Source of the DNA: Acidobacteriota bacterium | GTDB lineage: Bacteria; Acidobacteriota; Terriglobia; Terriglobales; Acidobacteriaceae | Direction: 5' to 3' | Length of the DNA stretch: 13,537 nucleotides | Assembly: GCA_003224835.1 (NCBI GenBank) | Contig: QHZX01000327.1 | Span: forward strand, 1-13,537 | Shown here: one piece after another, positions 12,812-13,537 of the stretch | Position numbering within the stretch: the stretch's first letter is position 1 | Layout of the letters: each line of letters opens with the position of its first letter | Position numbers and translations under genes: made by a program | Notes under the pieces: model-generated | The model's input: only the letters and a program-made list of their open reading frames with translations | Database searches by the model: none | Told to the model about the DNA's origin: nothing

Positions 12812-13537
12812 TCTCCAGGTGCAATTGCTTTAAACTTGCGGCGCTCGCAACAACCTTCGTCATTGTTTCTAGTCAGTTTGTACTCGCCGCCGATCGCATT
12901 CACTACATAGTGTCTCTGGCGAATCCGGAGAAGCATCTCATTCAGGTCACGATCGATGTCCCTCCGGGACAAAGCGAGCGTGAATTGCAACTTCCGGTCT
13001 GGAACGCGCTTTACCAGGTTCGAGATTTCTCGCAAAACATGAACTGGATTCGAGCCAAGGCCAGCAGCAAGCAACTGCCGTTAATTCAGCTGAACAAGAG
13101 CCGCTGGAGAGTCACCGGAGCAGAAAATGGCGCGCAAGTTCAATATGAAATGTTTAGCGACAATCCCGGATCCTATGGTTCGCAGCTAAATTCACAACAT
13201 GTATTCATCAATCTGGCTGAAATTCTCTGCTACATCGAAGGCGCACGCGGCAATCCCACCGACGTTGAATTTCGCAACCTTGCTGCAGGATGGAAAATTG
13301 CCACACCATTAGCACACCAGGGAAGCGGCTTCTCAGCAATTAACTACGATCAACTGGTGGACTCGCCGGTTGAAATCAGCGGCTTCAGTGAGCGAGATTT
13401 TAACGCCGACTGCGGAAAGTATCGCGTGATCATTGATGCCGATGAAGCGGAAGCGATCTTGGACAAAATTGTTCCTCCCATTCAACGCATCGTATCCACC
13501 GAAGCAAGTTGGATGCAGGACTGCCCCTTCCAGAATT
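12808..13537 (+). CDS. M61-family (glycyl aminopeptidase-like) peptidase, N-terminal part, runs off window
   Basis: The open frame of 243 codons is cut by the window end. It begins inside the mpl stop and has a signal peptide: a short basic start, a hydrophobic run (about residues 9-26) and likely cleavage after VLA near 27. The mature part matches the beta-rich N-terminal domain of M61 peptidases: HYIVSLANPEKHLIQVTIDVP, LPVWNALYQVRDFSQN, GSYGSQLNSQHVFINLAE, YDQLVDSPVEISGF, and the junction STEASWMQDCPFQN, after which the catalytic HExxH domain should follow outside the window. Catalytic competence cannot be judged. It would act in the periplasm or at the surface, likely on peptides; the coupling to mpl hints at, but does not show, a link to murein peptide use. 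Confidence 0.85.
   Translation, partial: MISRCNCFKLAALATTFVIVSSQFVLAADRIHYIVSLANPEKHLIQVTIDVPPGQSERELQLPVWNALYQVRDFSQNMNWIRAKASSKQLPLIQLNKSRWRVTGAENGAQVQYEMFSDNPGSYGSQLNSQHVFINLAEILCYIEGARGNPTDVEFRNLAAGWKIATPLAHQGSGFSAINYDQLVDSPVEISGFSERDFNADCGKYRVIIDADEAEAILDKIVPPIQRIVSTEASWMQDCPFQN

Noticed and set aside
1..13537. Defence system, prophage, transposon, CRISPR or tRNA/rRNA genes
   Set aside because: I read both strands for transposase, integrase, nuclease or toxin motifs, regular repeat-spacer arrays and cloverleaf patterns and found none.

Overview
This window looks like a chromosomal housekeeping segment from a Gram-negative-type, diderm bacterium of mid-range GC. Acidobacteriota (Koribacter/Acidobacteriaceae-like) is my best guess. 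The grounds are the flavour of the proteins, the mtnP-pfkB pairing, the split glycine dehydrogenase (GcvPA plus GcvPB), and a dapF-ldcA-mpl-M61 string. That assignment is inference from remembered families, not a search. I see no rRNA, tRNA, CRISPR array, transposase, integrase, phage gene or recognisable defence system.

Layout. (1) Positions 1-2446, plus strand: the 3' part of gcvPA, then gcvPB, translationally coupled at a TAATG junction; together they make the two-subunit P-protein of the glycine cleavage system. (2) Positions 2479-5277, minus strand, read right to left: an XdhC-family protein, undecaprenyl-diphosphatase UppP, a secreted DUF2911 protein, and a tiny FmdB-type zinc ribbon. 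(3) Positions 5446-13537, plus strand, a long co-directional run: mtnP (methylthioadenosine phosphorylase), a PfkB sugar/nucleoside kinase, a polytopic glycosyltransferase-like membrane protein in pieces, an MgtC/SapB membrane protein, dapF, ldcA in two pieces, mpl, and the start of an M61-family peptidase cut by the window edge. Several junctions overlap as ATGA (pfkB/glycosyltransferase, mgtC/dapF, mpl/M61), so much of this is probably one or two operons. xdhC and mtnP diverge from about 5278-5445, where plausible promoters are visible on both strands.

How the genes work together. The clearest theme is the cell wall. DapF makes meso-diaminopimelate. LdcA trims the terminal D-Ala from recycled murein tetrapeptide, and Mpl reattaches the resulting tripeptide to UDP-MurNAc. 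UppP, on the other strand, regenerates the undecaprenyl-phosphate carrier. A second theme is salvage of S-adenosylmethionine by-products (MtnP plus a kinase of unknown substrate).

The oddest feature is a pattern of four internal breaks: one in gcvPA near 895, two in the glycosyltransferase near 7447 and 8306, and one in ldcA near 10689. At each, the reading frame changes and a conserved stretch of roughly a dozen to two dozen codons appears to be missing, while the sequence on both sides is well conserved. Recurrence in otherwise healthy genes suggests an assembly or sequencing artefact more than gene decay, but a real deletion process cannot be excluded from sequence alone. I did not find a convincing new biological system here.
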